Shown: positions 15,511 through 24,008 of the stretch, one piece after another
Position numbering within the stretch: position 1 is the first letter of the stretch
How the letters are laid out: the number at the start of each line of letters is the position of its first letter
Source: Erythrobacteraceae bacterium E2-1 Yellow Sea
GTDB lineage: Bacteria; Pseudomonadota; Alphaproteobacteria; Sphingomonadales; Sphingomonadaceae
Assembly (NCBI GenBank): GCA_014983025.1
Contig: JADCLP010000005.1
Location: 1-64,000 of the forward strand
Length of the DNA: 64,000 nucleotides
Direction of reading: 5' to 3'
Notes under the pieces: generated by a model
The model's input: the letters and a program-made list of their open reading frames with translations, nothing else
The model's database searches: none
Told to the model about the DNA's origin: nothing
Translations under genes and position numbers: made by a program

Positions 15511-16596
15511 TCAATTCAACGATCGAAGAAAGGTTAGCGCTTGATCGACATCGTTCGTCACAACGCATCTATAGAGTTGATCGAGCTTGAGTCGCTGATG
15601 TGCAATCGACCGGGCAATTCCGGCCTCGGTGAGAAACGCATCGCAATAGCCCAGCGCCGCAGCCGCATGGCCAAAATCGAATAGATAATTGCCGGTCATC
15701 GACTTGCTGCGATAATCCCAACGAAAGAGGGCATTCAGGCAAGCGTGGACATGGATTGTTGGCAGTCGGCTTCGATGCTCCCCGCCTAGCATAGCGTGCA
15801 CGAGATTGACGGCCATTCGGCTGTTCTGTTCGGAGCGCTCAACATCAGGCCCGAAATTGCCTAGCCGAGCGATGATCTGCCCAAGGATGGGCTCAGCAAC
15901 CTCAGCGACGCCTCGCAGCTCGTCGGACAGCACGGACTCGAACGATGCCATTTCTGCCTGATGGTTTCGATTGCCCTCATTGAGCTTGTCGGCCAGTGCA
16001 GCCATGTCGCGGGTCATATCGAACTCTTCGCGATCGAGGCTTTCAGCGACGGCGGCGAGCGGCTGCTGCCAGACATGATCGAAGAATGCCTTTTTGATGG
16101 CCAACTGCGTCTCTGGCGGGAATCGATCGTCGCTCACATGGAAATTGCCCATGGTGTAGGCGAGGCGCGTCCACACGCGCGGCAGGACTGTCGCGTTCGG
16201 TGCAAGCGACCAGCGAATGACAGCCTCAAGCTCATCCTCGGTTCGCTCAGGCTCGGGCATCAATGACACGTCCAAGCTCAATTCCTCGATGACCTCCAAA
16301 GTGGCCTGGCGACGGGCATCATCACCGATTTTCATCAGCTCCAAGAATGTCGTCGCTGAGATCGGGCAAAAGATGCGACCTTGGCGTGCCAGTCGCTCTA
16401 GATAATGGACTAGCTTTCGTTCGCGCGGGTCGGTGCGGATGCCGGTGCGGACCTCGCGGGCAATCACCCAAAATCGAAGATCGAGATAGACCGGCGTGCG
16501 CCCTGCAAGGTCATCGCTCAGCGCTTGGCAGCACTCTCCAATGTGCGCCTCGATCGAGACATCGGGATTCGCCATGTGATGCTCTATGGAGGCCAT
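15511..16596 (-). CDS. PIN-like domain protein with large insertion
   Basis: 361 residues from ATG 16596 (ATG 16575 also possible). Three motifs fit the PIN nuclease order: VYLDLRFW with Asp ~39, PISATTFLELMK with Glu ~86, and FDFGHAAAALGYCDAFLTE with Asp ~307. Some 200 helical residues sit between the second and third motifs, far more than in ordinary VapC-type PIN domains. It may be a metal-dependent RNase. Paired with a TM-anchored gene. The assignment is based on motif spacing only. Confidence 0.5.
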   Translation of the reverse strand: MASIEHHMANPDVSIEAHIGECCQALSDDLAGRTPVYLDLRFWVIAREVRTGIRTDPRERKLVHYLERLARQGRIFCPISATTFLELMKIGDDARRQATLEVIEELSLDVSLMPEPERTEDELEAVIRWSLAPNATVLPRVWTRLAYTMGNFHVSDDRFPPETQLAIKKAFFDHVWQQPLAAVAESLDREEFDMTRDMAALADKLNEGNRNHQAEMASFESVLSDELRGVAEVAEPILGQIIARLGNFGPDVERSEQNSRMAVNLVHAMLGGEHRSRLPTIHVHACLNALFRWDYRSKSMTGNYLFDFGHAAAALGYCDAFLTEAGIARSIAHQRLKLDQLYRCVVTNDVDQALTFLRSLN

Positions 16597-16769
16597 CAAG
16601 AGCGAATATCACGAACGACAAGGTGCAACTAACCTTCTCAGTTGGAGGGAAGGGGCGAATCCTACTCAATCGCCTGCTATGACCTAACCTTGTCTCTCAA
16701 ATTGAATCCCGGCTTCGGGCCAACATGTCCCGTAAAGCACCAGCACGCGCCGCAAAAGCCCGCGCATTG

Positions 16770-16788
16770 TGTGGGGTCAATCGTGGGA
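16770..16788. repeat. Candidate integrase arm site, right copy of element A
   Basis: TGTGGGGTCAATCGTGGGA matches the repeat at 3800-3818 at 15 of 19 positions and lies 67 bases inside the right attachment site of element A. Confidence 0.4.
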
Positions 16789-16845
16789 GTGCTCTTTACA
16801 ACTTTTCCGAAATTTGTGTGAAAACAACGCACTAGGGCAGTTGAC

Positions 16846-16895
16846 TGGCGCACCCGACAGGATTCGAACCTGTGGCCTCTGCCTTCGGAGTGCAG
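16846..16895 (-). repeat. Partial tRNA-Arg copy: junction att site of elements A and B
   Basis: 50 bases match the tRNA-Arg gene (26271-26320) with only two differences, covering the CCA end, acceptor strand, T-arm and the anticodon arm up to the loop. Beyond 16895 the identity stops and no D-arm or 5' acceptor follows, so it is not a tRNA gene but the displaced 3' end left by integration of element B. Confidence 0.9.
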
Positions 16896-16975
16896 AATAT
16901 GGGCATTCCAGACGGTTCCATTATGACTAAATGCCCTATAAAACAGTTCTATATTCTTCCATTCCGTTCGATTAT

Positions 16976-16998
16976 GTTTTACAGGATTTTTATAGGAT
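16976..16998. repeat. Candidate integrase arm site, left copy of element B
   Basis: Two tandem units, TTTTACAGGA and TTTTTATAGGAT. The same double unit with 18 of 23 identical bases lies at 26214-26236 at the other end in the same orientation. It sits just upstream of the integrase start and so could also autoregulate int. Inference from sequence only. Confidence 0.5.
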
Positions 16999-17028
16999 AG
17001 AAGTCATTGGGTGTTTCGGGAGGCGAGA

Positions 17029-18189
17029 ATGGACTTGAGCCGAGTAAAAACACGTGACGCATTGAAGTGCCTGCCTAAAGGCGAACCTCACTGGCAGCGG
17101 ATCAGGCCCGGCTGCTTCATCGGGTTCGCTCCGTCAGCAAAGGGAGGCGACGGCACTTGGCACGCACGCGCTTATGATCCCGAACGCCGGGGTTATCGCC
17201 GTAAAGCGCTGGGGTCGTTCCCCAAAGAAGGTGGAAACACCAAATTTGCGGCAGCCAAGAAAGAGGCCGAACAATTTGCCGATACGGTTGAGAGTGGCGG
17301 GCACAGCGAGGAAAAAATAGAGACCGTGGCAGATGCCTGCCAAGCATACGCTGAAAATCGCTCAGAGGCCGAGGCAAGGTTCAAGCGCTACATTTACGAC
17401 GACAAGATAGCGAAAGTGAAACTGGAAAAGTTGCGCCGCCGCCACTTGCTTGACTGGCGCGACCGGCTGGGAGCGCAACCAGCGCTGATAAGCCGTCGCA
17501 AGAAGGGCGAGAGACAAACCCGTGAACGCGCACCTTCCACAGTCAACCGAGACATGGCCGTTCTACGTGCGGCGCTCAACAAAGTGCTTTCTCCCGGCAA
17601 ACCAAACACAGAGGCGGCATGGCAGGAAGCGTTAAAGCCGATCCGAAATGCAAACGGTCGCAGAACACTCTATCTCGACAAGGTGCAGCGCGGGAAGCTT
17701 CTCCAGCACATCAGTGATGAGGCCCGCCCTTTTGTCCGTTCGCTTTGTTTGTTGCCTCTACGCCCTGGCGCAATGGCTGCGTTGACCGTTGCTGATTTCG
17801 ATGCCCGAACCTCAGAGCTGACAATCGGCAAAGACAAATCCGGCAAAGCCCGGCGCATCAAAATACCCGAGCAGGCCTCCAACCTTTTCACAGTCCAATC
17901 TTCCGACAAGCTGCCAGCCGCACCTCTTTTCATGCGTGCAAATGGCAAGGCTTGGGATAGGAATAGCTGGAAAATACCAATCGCCGAAGCCGCTGCGGAC
18001 GCCAAGCTGCCAGCAGAAACTGTCGCCTACACACTCCGACACAGCACGATCACAGACCTTGTGACGGCGGGCCTTCCCCTGCTCACGATTGCGCAGATTT
18101 CAGACACGAGCGCCGAAATGATCGAGCGTCATTATGGACATCTTGTCAGCGATGCCGCTGTTAATGCTTTGGAAGCGCTGGCCCTTTAG
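17029..18189 (+). CDS. Tyrosine integrase of element B
   Basis: 386 residues from ATG 17029 with GGGAGG upstream. An N-terminal beta-rich arm domain (ARAYDPERRGYRRKALGSF) and a SAM-like core-binding domain precede the catalytic domain. Arg in LLPLRPGAMAAL (box I), YTLRHSTITDL (box II; the usual first His is Tyr, as in some phage integrases) and the Tyr nucleophile in ERHYGHL are visible. It should recombine at the tRNA-Arg anticodon-arm/3' region 130 bases upstream. Confidence 0.92.
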   Translation: MDLSRVKTRDALKCLPKGEPHWQRIRPGCFIGFAPSAKGGDGTWHARAYDPERRGYRRKALGSFPKEGGNTKFAAAKKEAEQFADTVESGGHSEEKIETVADACQAYAENRSEAEARFKRYIYDDKIAKVKLEKLRRRHLLDWRDRLGAQPALISRRKKGERQTRERAPSTVNRDMAVLRAALNKVLSPGKPNTEAAWQEALKPIRNANGRRTLYLDKVQRGKLLQHISDEARPFVRSLCLLPLRPGAMAALTVADFDARTSELTIGKDKSGKARRIKIPEQASNLFTVQSSDKLPAAPLFMRANGKAWDRNSWKIPIAEAAADAKLPAETVAYTLRHSTITDLVTAGLPLLTIAQISDTSAEMIERHYGHLVSDAAVNALEALAL

Positions 18190-18223
18190 TAAAGTCCAAC
18201 CAGTAGGCAGAAGGTAAGGGCAT

Positions 18224-18604
18224 GTGATAATCGAGGGCGAAAATTGGGCAGACCCATACATTTTCACTGTCGGTCTTTTTCTAACAATGATGGGATTGGT
18301 CCTCACGCAAGTTGTGCGCGACAGTCCGAAATTAAACTCAGGCACAGCGTTTTTCCCGTTCGGCCTGACGCGGAAAATGGGCGCGTTCGAAGTATTTGGT
18401 GGTAGCATTTTGGGTTTCTGGATTGTGGGTTGGGTGTGGCTGTTGGCCCTGCCGTTCCTGTGGATAGCCTCTCCTATTGCCGCTCGACTATTCCCAAAAA
18501 GCAGTACTTTGCCGAGAACCTCTATAGCCATTACACTCATTGGCTTGATATGCGCCATATGGGCGCAATCGCCGCTCTTGAAGGCATGGGGGTTGATGCC
18601 TTGA
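18224..18604 (+). CDS. Small membrane protein of element B
   Basis: 126 residues, GTG start at 18224 with AAGGTAAGGG upstream. Three likely helices: YIFTVGLFLTMMGLVLTQVV, FGGSILGFWIVGWVWLLALP and TSIAITLIGLICAIWA. Follows the integrase by 34 bases in the same direction. No family recognised; may be cargo such as a superinfection or envelope-modifying protein, but nothing shows this directly. Confidence 0.6.
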   Translation: MIIEGENWADPYIFTVGLFLTMMGLVLTQVVRDSPKLNSGTAFFPFGLTRKMGAFEVFGGSILGFWIVGWVWLLALPFLWIASPIAARLFPKSSTLPRTSIAITLIGLICAIWAQSPLLKAWGLMP

Positions 18605-18617
18605 CCTCCAATTCCAG

Positions 18618-19091
18618 CTATCGGCTAAATTCCCACATCAACCGCAGCTCAGGATAGCTCCCCCGATTGAATGTCATTCGTATACCGAATTTGCACCAAA
18701 CCGCCCTGTCAGCATCCATGACCAACGAGCGGGATGATAGCAAGCGATCAGCGATCCCGCCCAAGCCATCGTGACCGGGCCGCAATCCGAAAAGGTCAGC
18801 CGCCGCCCATCCAAGTCGCGCAGCCTGATCGCCGTAGTTCTCGAGCAGCCAGATTGCATCGTCGACCAGTTGACGCCAGCGGGCCAGCGAGAAACCATGC
18901 TGTGGCTCACGTGGATCGAGTTTTAGTAATTCAGATCGCCAGCACTGCAACGCCAAGGGCGGTGAGAGAGGCACAACCCCCAGCACGATAGGCACGTTTG
19001 GCACATTAGCCGTCATATCGGCTCTATCGTGCCTAATGTGCCTATCGTTCCGGCCCCTCTCTACCTCAGCGGCGAATTCGCGCCAGCTCAT
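18618..19091 (-). CDS. Hypothetical protein, last gene of the element B replication block
   Basis: 157 residues from ATG 19091, which overlaps the stop of the DUF3987 gene by four bases (ATGA); the frame is open further upstream but coupling favours this start. Trp- and Leu-rich, soluble, with SPPLALQCWRSELLKLDP and WRQLVDDAIWLLENYGDQAA. Conserved next to DUF3987 primase-helicase genes in similar islands to my impression. Function unknown. Confidence 0.6.
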   Translation of the reverse strand: MSWREFAAEVERGRNDRHIRHDRADMTANVPNVPIVLGVVPLSPPLALQCWRSELLKLDPREPQHGFSLARWRQLVDDAIWLLENYGDQAARLGWAAADLFGLRPGHDGLGGIADRLLSSRSLVMDADRAVWCKFGIRMTFNRGSYPELRLMWEFSR

Positions 19092-20617
19092 AGCCCATGC
19101 CCATGAACAGCAGGATTGACGAGATAGTCGAGGCTCTGCCGTCCTGGCGTCCCTCCTTCTCGTGACGGGTTTGGCAGCAGCCACGCAGCATCAACCAGAT
19201 GTTCAATCGCCGCGTCCATCATTTGCGCGTTACGCAGGCCCGGCAAATGCGACTTGTGTGGGGACTGCTTCAACGCCCGCTTGTTGATGGTTTGAAACGC
19301 CTGCTTACGGATATACCTCGCCAACATCGCTGCATTTCGTTCTGCATCGGGCAATGCAGCATCGCCATAAACACGCTGCGCCATAGGCTTCGCATAGTCG
19401 TCAACGAAGCGAGCGGCGGCCACGAGGCTTTCGAACGAAACTTCGCGCGGTTCAGGGCCACCCGCTGTAGCCCAACGCACCAACTCCGCCACCAGACATA
19501 GCCGCAAGACAGTTCCGTCCATCTTGCCCACGAAGCTCTTGAACAGACTGCTGGCATCGTCATCGATACCCGCGTTGTCATGCTGCCATTTTTCGAAAGT
19601 GTCGGCAGCCTCCACGGAAAGCGGGATAATCTGCGCAACTCGTCGCCCATCTTCATCGACCGCCCATGCAAGGCTATCGAGGTTGCGATAGATCGTCTCC
19701 AACGCCTTCATGTCGGCAATTTTTCGTGGGCGGCGAAATGCCACCTTATCAGGCCATGCCCATAGGAAACGCGCAGTCAGGCCATCATCGACGGAGCCGA
19801 GCAGTGCACCAGCCAGCTTTGCAGGCTGGATGCCCCCCAGAACCGTGACGCCGTTGAACTCAATGGAGATTGGCTCCACTGCGCTCTTGCGGTCGACCAC
19901 GAACGGTCTGCCGCCATAGGCTTCCAGCCAGAATTCGCGTCCGCCAGGCGAATACCGCTCGAAGCTCTGCAACCATCCAGCAAGCTCATCGCGGAAGTGC
20001 ATTACACCTTGCGGATTGCCCGACAGTATTTCGCCCACCGCCTCCGGGGTGGCGTCGACAACGATCGCCCTACGCCTTGCAGGCTGTCTCGGCTCCGCCG
20101 CTTCATTGGGCATCGGGGGAGCTGGCGAACCGTCCTTCTGAGCTGCTTTGAGCTTCACCATCCATTCGTCGCGTGCCGATTTTGAAATAGCGCACTGCGT
20201 CTGCCATTCCTGCAATGCCCGCTCATACTCATCTGCATGATCTCGTTCGATCGAACGGAGAGCGCCTGTTACCTCATCCAGTGAGGGCGATTTTCGCGTG
20301 CTCGGATCACCAACTGCGCCGCACCAAAGTATGCAAGGTTCCGCCCAAGTCGCTGTCTCGTAAGGGCGAACACGGCGCTTGCCGCCAATCAAGCTGGCAG
20401 CGGCAGCAATGAAGCCAATCGCTGCATAATCGACCGGCGATGCAGTGCCTTCGGCAATCGCCACCAGCAAAGGCCATGTTGGGCCGAACAGATCAGCAGG
20501 AAGGGGAACGGGATCGCGACGCCCAGAGTTAAGGACTGTCATATCCGGCTGACGCCAGATCGATATGCTTTCGGCAGCGCCCAGCCGCTCTTGTATGCTC
20601 GGCTGTGTCGCCATCAT
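19088..20617 (-). CDS. DUF3987 (YfjI-like) helicase/primase-associated protein
   Basis: 509 residues. The pattern LPADLFGPTWPLLVAIAE and YAAIGFIAAAASLIGGKRRV, with GAVGDPSTRKSPSLDEV as a nucleotide-binding loop (near Walker A), HFRDELAGWLQSFERYS and a C-terminal LARYIRKQAF domain, is that of DUF3987. These proteins are the helicase-like partner of Toprim primases in satellites and plasmids. Overlaps the primase gene by four bases. Confidence 0.85.
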   Translation of the reverse strand: MMATQPSIQERLGAAESISIWRQPDMTVLNSGRRDPVPLPADLFGPTWPLLVAIAEGTASPVDYAAIGFIAAAASLIGGKRRVRPYETATWAEPCILWCGAVGDPSTRKSPSLDEVTGALRSIERDHADEYERALQEWQTQCAISKSARDEWMVKLKAAQKDGSPAPPMPNEAAEPRQPARRRAIVVDATPEAVGEILSGNPQGVMHFRDELAGWLQSFERYSPGGREFWLEAYGGRPFVVDRKSAVEPISIEFNGVTVLGGIQPAKLAGALLGSVDDGLTARFLWAWPDKVAFRRPRKIADMKALETIYRNLDSLAWAVDEDGRRVAQIIPLSVEAADTFEKWQHDNAGIDDDASSLFKSFVGKMDGTVLRLCLVAELVRWATAGGPEPREVSFESLVAAARFVDDYAKPMAQRVYGDAALPDAERNAAMLARYIRKQAFQTINKRALKQSPHKSHLPGLRNAQMMDAAIEHLVDAAWLLPNPSREGGTPGRQSLDYLVNPAVHGHGL

Positions 20618-21516
20618 TGTGCCCCCCGCAGTTCGTCGTTGAAATCTTTGAAGCCCGTCAGTGGGCGGATGATGCGGACGGAAAGACCGCGTGCGGCAAA
20701 GGTTCGCGCTGCTACCTCGGCTGATCGCTCTCCGGCTGGATCATTGTCTGCACCAATCACGATAGCCTTGATCCCGACTGGGAATTCCATGCCCGGCAGC
20801 ATTGACGCGCCAGCCGCGACCCAAACCGGACCGCCCAGCATGTACAGCAAGGAAAGCCCATCCTCCGGTCCTTCGCAGATGGTCAGCGTGCAAGAGTCAC
20901 CCTGCTCCCCCAGCCGGATAGCCCCACCCTTGACCCGGCCCAGCGAGCGCTTGGGTTTGGCGACGTCAGCCTTACCCTTGCCATCAGCAGCCAGCCAAAT
21001 TCGCTGAATGCCGGTAACGTCACCTGCGACGTTGCGGACAGCGGCGACCAGACAGGGCAGCTCTCCAAGATTGTCACAGGGCAGGTAGGAGAAGCGAATA
21101 TCAGTTGGGAATGGCGGGCTAATGCCACGGAACCACAGATAATTCTCAGCAAGCGTTCCAGCGGCAGGGACAGCCTGGTCCCAAATGGTCAAAGCTTCAA
21201 CAGTTCTATTTTCCCTCTCGGCTGGCGGCAGCGTTGGCAATGCCATTGCAGGGGCTTCACCAGCCCCAAGCATCCGTGCCGCCTCAGGCAGATCAACGCT
21301 GTAGGCACGCTGCATGAAGTCCAGCACGTCGCCCGACGCGCCACAGCCGAAGCAATAGAACCGCAGCCCATCAGCAAAGATCGTGAAGCTAGGTGTGCGC
21401 TCAGCATGGAATGGGCAGCAGGCTACCCATTCACTGCCAGCGGATTTCAACTTCACCAACCCTGCGGCTATATTTGGAATGGGATTGTCCCGCCTGATCG
21501 TCTCAATGTCGATCAT
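20614..21516 (-). CDS. CHC2 zinc-finger / Toprim primase
   Basis: 300 residues. The N-terminal zinc motif C-C-P-F-H (ACCPFHAERTPSF) with CFGCGASGDVLDF, then a Toprim domain: TICEGPEDGLSLLY (Glu) and IGADNDPAGERSA (D-x-D), ending KDFNDELRG. Shorter than DnaG and lacking its central RNA polymerase domain as a recognisable unit, as in satellite and plasmid primases. Coupled by ATGA overlaps to the genes on both sides, so priming of element replication is likely. Confidence 0.9.
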   Translation of the reverse strand: MIDIETIRRDNPIPNIAAGLVKLKSAGSEWVACCPFHAERTPSFTIFADGLRFYCFGCGASGDVLDFMQRAYSVDLPEAARMLGAGEAPAMALPTLPPAERENRTVEALTIWDQAVPAAGTLAENYLWFRGISPPFPTDIRFSYLPCDNLGELPCLVAAVRNVAGDVTGIQRIWLAADGKGKADVAKPKRSLGRVKGGAIRLGEQGDSCTLTICEGPEDGLSLLYMLGGPVWVAAGASMLPGMEFPVGIKAIVIGADNDPAGERSAEVAARTFAARGLSVRIIRPLTGFKDFNDELRGAQ

Positions 21517-21812
21517 CGGCGTTTCCCCTCGAACACCTTGAGCGATCTATCCGAAATTGGGACTGCAACCGTCATGCTGGTGGCTTTCGCCGCTTTCGCC
21601 AGAAATGCATCACGAGCGCGAATATAGGCAGGCAGGAGCTTCTTTTTCGCCCGCGCCGTAGGCACCGAGGGCCACCAATAGGTTCTCAGCGCGCCATCGC
21701 AAAAACTGAAGCCGACAGTATGCTTACGACCAATGCGAACATGGGCCTGACGATAGGGTGTAACTTGCCGGGGCGGCGCAGGCTCGCTATGGCCTTCAAT
21801 ATCAAAATTCAT
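21513..21812 (-). CDS. Small hypothetical protein coupled to primase
   Basis: 99 residues, basic, with Trp-Trp (TYWWPSVP) and HVRIGRKHTVGFSF. Its stop overlaps the primase start by four bases, and it heads the primase/DUF3987 block, so it probably serves the same process. No family recognised. Confidence 0.6.
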   Translation of the reverse strand: MNFDIEGHSEPAPPRQVTPYRQAHVRIGRKHTVGFSFCDGALRTYWWPSVPTARAKKKLLPAYIRARDAFLAKAAKATSMTVAVPISDRSLKVFEGKRR

Positions 21813-21890
21813 GAAGTTCTCCGCGCCTATGCTCCTGCCAGAGCGTAGGCGTTTTCATTGCTGAGAATTGGGAAATGCTCTCGTCGCCCC

Positions 21891-22103
21891 TCAGGGTTCG
21901 AAAATGTCGACTTCGGCGCGCACCTTCGGCAGCGCATCCAACCAGTCTTGCTGCGCCGTCCTGGGGATTAGAGTCCTCCCGCCAGCCCGAACGGCCTGAA
22001 GCCGCCCAGCCTTTAGCTCGGCGAAAATTCTCGTTCTCGATATGCTCAAACGATGTGCCGCTTCGGGGATCGTGTCCGCAAGCTTTTCGTTTGGTGTGGG
22101 CAT
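21891..22103 (-). CDS. Excisionase/AlpA-like helix-turn-helix protein of element B
   Basis: 70 residues: TIPEAAHRLSISRTRIFAEL is the helix-turn-helix and GRLQAVRAGGRTLIP the wing of excisionase-type proteins. It likely controls excision and the downstream primase block (78-base gap). Its ribosome site (GCGAGGT) lies in the 3' arm of an extended hairpin at 22109-22156. Confidence 0.75.
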   Translation of the reverse strand: MPTPNEKLADTIPEAAHRLSISRTRIFAELKAGRLQAVRAGGRTLIPRTAQQDWLDALPKVRAEVDIFEP

Positions 22104-22108
22104 GGTTT

Positions 22109-22156
22109 ACCTCGCTTTCCTTGAACCCAGCGGGATCGCTTGGGGTAAAGCGAGGT
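22109..22156 (-). promoter_or_regulatory. Hairpin covering the ribosome site of the excisionase-like gene
   Basis: ACCTCGCTTT (22109-22118) pairs perfectly with AAAGCGAGGT (22147-22156); between them AACCCAGCG and CGCTTGGGGT pair imperfectly. On the minus-strand transcript the 3' arm contains the GAGGT ribosome site six bases before the ATG at 22103. It could be a translational switch, an operator, or a terminator of the upstream gene. Confidence 0.5.
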
Positions 22157-22185
22157 TTAGAAACCGACTTTAGCGGACGGCTACG

Positions 22186-22791
22186 CTAGTTCGTTTCCGC
22201 TGATAGTTCCGCCAAGCGAGCGGCGGCTTTTTGCCTCAACTTGAGAAGCAGCGTCATCTTCTCTTCATCGGGCGGATCAAAAAGAAGGGAAATGATGTCA
22301 TCAAACTCGTCGTCGGCCATACTCTTACGGGCCTTCTTCATGGAAGTGAGTGCCCCGTAGTAAGGTTTGGTCTTACGTGGATGATCGATGGCGTCCTTGA
22401 GCCCTGTAAACAAATCTTCGACCGCCTTGGCCCTACGTCTTTTTCCCGTTTCGCCCCCGCCGAATTCAGATACGGAGCCGATCGCTTTATCAGCAAGGTT
22501 CTTCAGGTATTTATTACCGCTGCGAGGCCAAAGACGCTGAGACATCTGCTTCCCGATCCAGGCATTCACAGGCGAAATCCCGCGAAGCGGATCGATCTCA
22601 CGTTTGGGCGTTCTGTTCTTGCCGTTCGTTTGACTGCGCCACTCGACATACAGGGGGCTCAGGATTGCGATTGCTTCATCATGAGGTAGCGATCTTGCTA
22701 ATGCGACAAGCTGCTCCACAAGCTCGCAAGGGTCAGGTTCCTTGCCAAGCTCAGAAATTACGGATGCAAGCGACTTCACCATGCGACACAT
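22186..22791 (-). CDS. Hypothetical protein of element B
   Basis: 201 residues (or 198 from ATG 22782). Mixed charged helical protein; ISPVNAWIGKQMSQRLWPRS in the middle and a C-terminal acidic segment (MADDEFDDIISLLFDPPDEE) are the visible features. Upstream of the excisionase-like regulator on the same strand, so it could be a regulator. No family recognised. Confidence 0.6.
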   Translation of the reverse strand: MCRMVKSLASVISELGKEPDPCELVEQLVALARSLPHDEAIAILSPLYVEWRSQTNGKNRTPKREIDPLRGISPVNAWIGKQMSQRLWPRSGNKYLKNLADKAIGSVSEFGGGETGKRRRAKAVEDLFTGLKDAIDHPRKTKPYYGALTSMKKARKSMADDEFDDIISLLFDPPDEEKMTLLLKLRQKAAARLAELSAETN

Positions 22792-22940
22792 TCTGAGTCA
22801 GTGGCATCAAGCAGTCAACCTGACTTCGCCGAATTCCACGGAACTCCAAACAGTTTCCAGATGCACTTGCATTCACAGATTGGAGGTGTGCGGTCGCGTC
22901 AGACCGCTTTCAGGGTAAAATTACCAGACTAGCCTGCGGA

Positions 22941-23564
22941 TTACGACCTTCTGCTGCCCAGCATCCCTATGCCCTTCATCCACGGCTCATCGGTTCTATC
23001 AATCGTCATTTGGCCAGTGAACGGCACGCAAAGCTCCAGGGCTCTCGCAGACGCGCTTGACAGCCAGATCCTCCAATCTCGCGGCTGTATGAGCACAGGC
23101 GAGCGGTCATGGACTCCTTTAACCGCTTCGGCAGCCTCCGTCATCACCATTGAATAGACCGCGCCCCATTCATCGCTGTCACGCCAAATCCCCGCGGCAG
23201 TAAAAATGGGCTGGTCGGGCAAAGACAGCCATGTCCGTGTCTTGCGGCCCTTCGGTCCTTCGGCTTCCGCAAATTCCGTCATTGGGATCAGGCAGCGACG
23301 ATCACGGAAACTGGCGCGCCAGAAAGAACTATCGAGTTTGTCGGTGCGGGTATCGTTGACCGGCCTGGGCTTTAGCGGCTGGCCGGTTTTGCCTTTCAGC
23401 GTGAGTGGGAAGCCCCATGTCATTGTGTGCAGCGCTGTGCCGTCAAACACCAGTGCGGGTTTCCCGGGATAGACTTCGACACCGGCATTACTTGCAATCT
23501 GCGGCACACGAAAATGACGGGCCACCTCGGCTGTAGACTTGGCCATTTTGTAGAGATTACACAT
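22941..23564 (-). CDS. SRAP (HMCES/YedK-like) abasic-site protein
   Basis: 207 residues. Met is followed by the invariant catalytic Cys2 (MCNLYKM); TWGFPLTLKG, RPVNDTRTDKL, the PMTEFAEAEG Glu and VHDRSPVLI His are the family sites. SRAP proteins cross-link to abasic sites in single-stranded DNA and protect them. On a mobile element it may protect replicating single-stranded DNA. No convincing ribosome site upstream of the ATG. Confidence 0.92.
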   Translation of the reverse strand: MCNLYKMAKSTAEVARHFRVPQIASNAGVEVYPGKPALVFDGTALHTMTWGFPLTLKGKTGQPLKPRPVNDTRTDKLDSSFWRASFRDRRCLIPMTEFAEAEGPKGRKTRTWLSLPDQPIFTAAGIWRDSDEWGAVYSMVMTEAAEAVKGVHDRSPVLIQPRDWRIWLSSASARALELCVPFTGQMTIDRTDEPWMKGIGMLGSRRS

Positions 23565-23599
23565 GGGGAGCGCCTATCGTTTGTTCTACTGCCAGTTTT

Positions 23600-23944
23600 T
23601 CAACTTCTCCAAATTTCCCTGGCGGTGGGTCCGTTGTTTTTTCCCCGTTGGCGTTCGCTCCGCTCCAACAAGAACATAGCGCCAATGAATTCTATCGCTG
23701 TGCCGATGTTGATCCATGCCCACAGTTCGCGTTCGAACCGCAATGGGAAAATCGGATTGTAAATGAGTGCTAGCATGCCGAAAGCGATAACGTAGATGTG
23801 TGATCGACGTTGCCAACCTCCCCATGCAATCAGGCCAGCACAAGAAACCACAACCAGGCGGAGCAATTGATAATAGCCATAGGGCAAATGCAGCACCGCC
23901 AAGACGCTCATCGCGGCTGGGACTAGGAAATAGAGGCGGTTCAT
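23600..23944 (-). CDS. DUF6804-like small membrane protein
   Basis: 114 residues from ATG 23944 with GCAGGAGC upstream. Four hydrophobic segments (LVPAAMSVLAVLHLPYGYYQ; LVVVSCAGLIAWGGW; YVIAFGMLALIYNPIFPL; WINIGTAIEFIGAMFLL) with the YYQLLR and NPIFPLRFERELW features that I associate with DUF6804. The frame also runs upstream to 24031, overlapping the neighbouring gene. Function unknown. Confidence 0.65.
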   Translation of the reverse strand: MNRLYFLVPAAMSVLAVLHLPYGYYQLLRLVVVSCAGLIAWGGWQRRSHIYVIAFGMLALIYNPIFPLRFERELWAWINIGTAIEFIGAMFLLERSERQRGKNNGPTAREIWRS

Positions 23945-24008
23945 GATCGCTCCTGCATTTGCTTTCAGCAAGCAGCTTGGCACGAAACGCCAAGACAGGC
24001 CATCGCCA

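Larger units (their letters stand above)
3666..16859. mobile_element. Element A: integrative mobilisable element at tRNA-Arg
   Basis: About 13.2 kb bounded by tRNA-Arg 3'-end copies at 3666 and 16846 in the same orientation. The integrase lies at the left end; matching TGTGGGGTC repeats lie 121 bases inside the left site and 67 bases inside the right. Contents: integrase, two AlpA/excisionase-like regulators, an MscS-like channel, a LysR regulator and four-gene operon, TraC/TraD/TraA/DUF6118 with an oriT candidate, and two unknown genes. No type IV secretion or coupling-protein genes are present, so transfer would need a helper. Boundaries are inferred from repeats. Confidence 0.6.
16600..17028. 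other. Junction between elements A and B
   Basis: 429 bases without a protein gene. Contains the right-end repeat of element A (16770), the partial tRNA-Arg copy (16846-16895) and the left-end repeat of element B (16976) that also forms the integrase promoter region. Confidence 0.6.

Noticed and set aside
16846..16935. A second tRNA-Arg gene
   Set aside because: Only the 3' half (50 bases) matches; no D-arm or 5' acceptor strand follows, so it cannot fold as a tRNA. It is an attachment-site remnant.
22890..22907. GCGGTC/GACCGC hairpin as a terminator of the SRAP gene
   Set aside because: The stem is short and no T tract follows on the minus strand; structure noted but not called.
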